Assembly: GCA_001275005.1 (NCBI GenBank)
Contig: JWZX01002849.1
Location: 1 to 15,043, forward strand
Source: Chrysochromulina tobinii
Taxonomy: Eukaryota; Haptophyta; Prymnesiales; Chrysochromulinaceae
DNA length: 15,043 nt
Direction of reading: 5' to 3'
The notes below the pieces were generated by a model. It searched no databases. It was not told the origin of the DNA and saw nothing but the letters and a program-made list of their open reading frames with translations. Position numbers and translations under genes: made by a program. Shown here piece by piece: positions 14,891-15,043 of the stretch (positions within the stretch are counted from its first letter, which is position 1; each line of letters opens with the position of its first letter).

Positions 14891-15043
14891 TCACCTTGTG
14901 AAAATTCTGATCAGGTCCCGTAGAGTTCTAGCGACCCTTTTTTTCTCTAAGGGGCGGCCCGGAGCGACGCTGCCGGGCTCCCTGGCGGCTTCAGACGCGC
15001 TCGGGTCGGCCCGTTCGGGCTTCGAGGCGACGCCCGTGGTCGA
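14891..15043 (-). CDS. Possible 3' end of a minus-strand gene at the right edge (partial)
   Basis: Read on the minus strand from the window edge, one frame is open for 50 codons and ends at TGA (14893-14891). Its first 31 codons are rich in G/C third positions, and the peptide ends RPLEKKRVARTLRDLIRIFTR split as a basic amphipathic tail. It would continue the strict strand alternation seen across the window. However, a forward frame over the same bases (from about 14924) is also open with similar codon composition, so strand and reality are uncertain. No family is recognisable. Confidence 0.28.
   Translation of the reverse strand, partial: STTGVASKPERADPSASEAAREPGSVAPGRPLEKKRVARTLRDLIRIFTR

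Noticed and set aside
1-15043. Mobile element, CRISPR array or rRNA
   Set aside because: No transposase or integrase frame, no terminal repeats, no regularly spaced repeat array and no rRNA-like sequence were seen.

Overview
This is nuclear DNA from a eukaryote, most likely a flagellated unicellular alga. The genes are very GC-rich with GC-heavy third codon positions, are open over kilobases without visible introns, and are separated by more AT-containing spacers. The products (an IQCH-type protein, a GSK3-type kinase, a plant-like 6+1 TM rhomboid, a SHIPPO-repeat protein and an anchored FkbM-like methyltransferase-family protein) have no bacterial character. A haptophyte or similar alga fits best, but this is an inference from style and gene families. 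Eukaryotic starts were set at ATG, so several open frames were trimmed from upstream GTG or TTG codons.

Layout: seven complete genes alternate strictly in strand. (1) IQCH homologue, +, 388-3783. (2) Coiled-coil protein of unknown function, -, 4560-5390. (3) GSK3-like CMGC kinase, +, 5485-6796, broken by one +1 frame change. (4) Rhomboid intramembrane protease with extra domains, -, 7790-10228. (5) Membrane-anchored methyltransferase-like protein, +, 10471-11722, broken by one +1 frame change at an A7 run. (6) SHIPPO/STPGR-repeat protein, -, 12175-13422. (7) Unknown protein, +, 13626-14660. The gene pairs 2/3, 4/5 and 6/7 are divergent and share short promoters of about 94, 242 and 203 bp. 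The convergent spacers 1/2, 3/4 and 5/6 are longer (776, 993 and 452 bp) and hold several small inverted repeats but no RNA gene I can support. Possible gene fragments sit at both window edges.

There is a loose ciliary and calcium theme. IQCH and SHIPPO-repeat proteins are flagellum-associated families, GSK3 acts in flagella of other protists and of sperm, and both IQCH and the rhomboid carry calmodulin-binding IQ motifs. The most notable gene is the rhomboid. It keeps all catalytic residues and appears to combine a GAT-like (ubiquitin/ARF-binding type) helical region, a cytosolic IQ motif and a Cys-rich luminal tail. The kinase is also notable: it keeps the GSK3 pocket for primed substrates but has about 31 extra, highly acidic residues in its activation loop. 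No mobile element, CRISPR array, rRNA or convincing tRNA was found.
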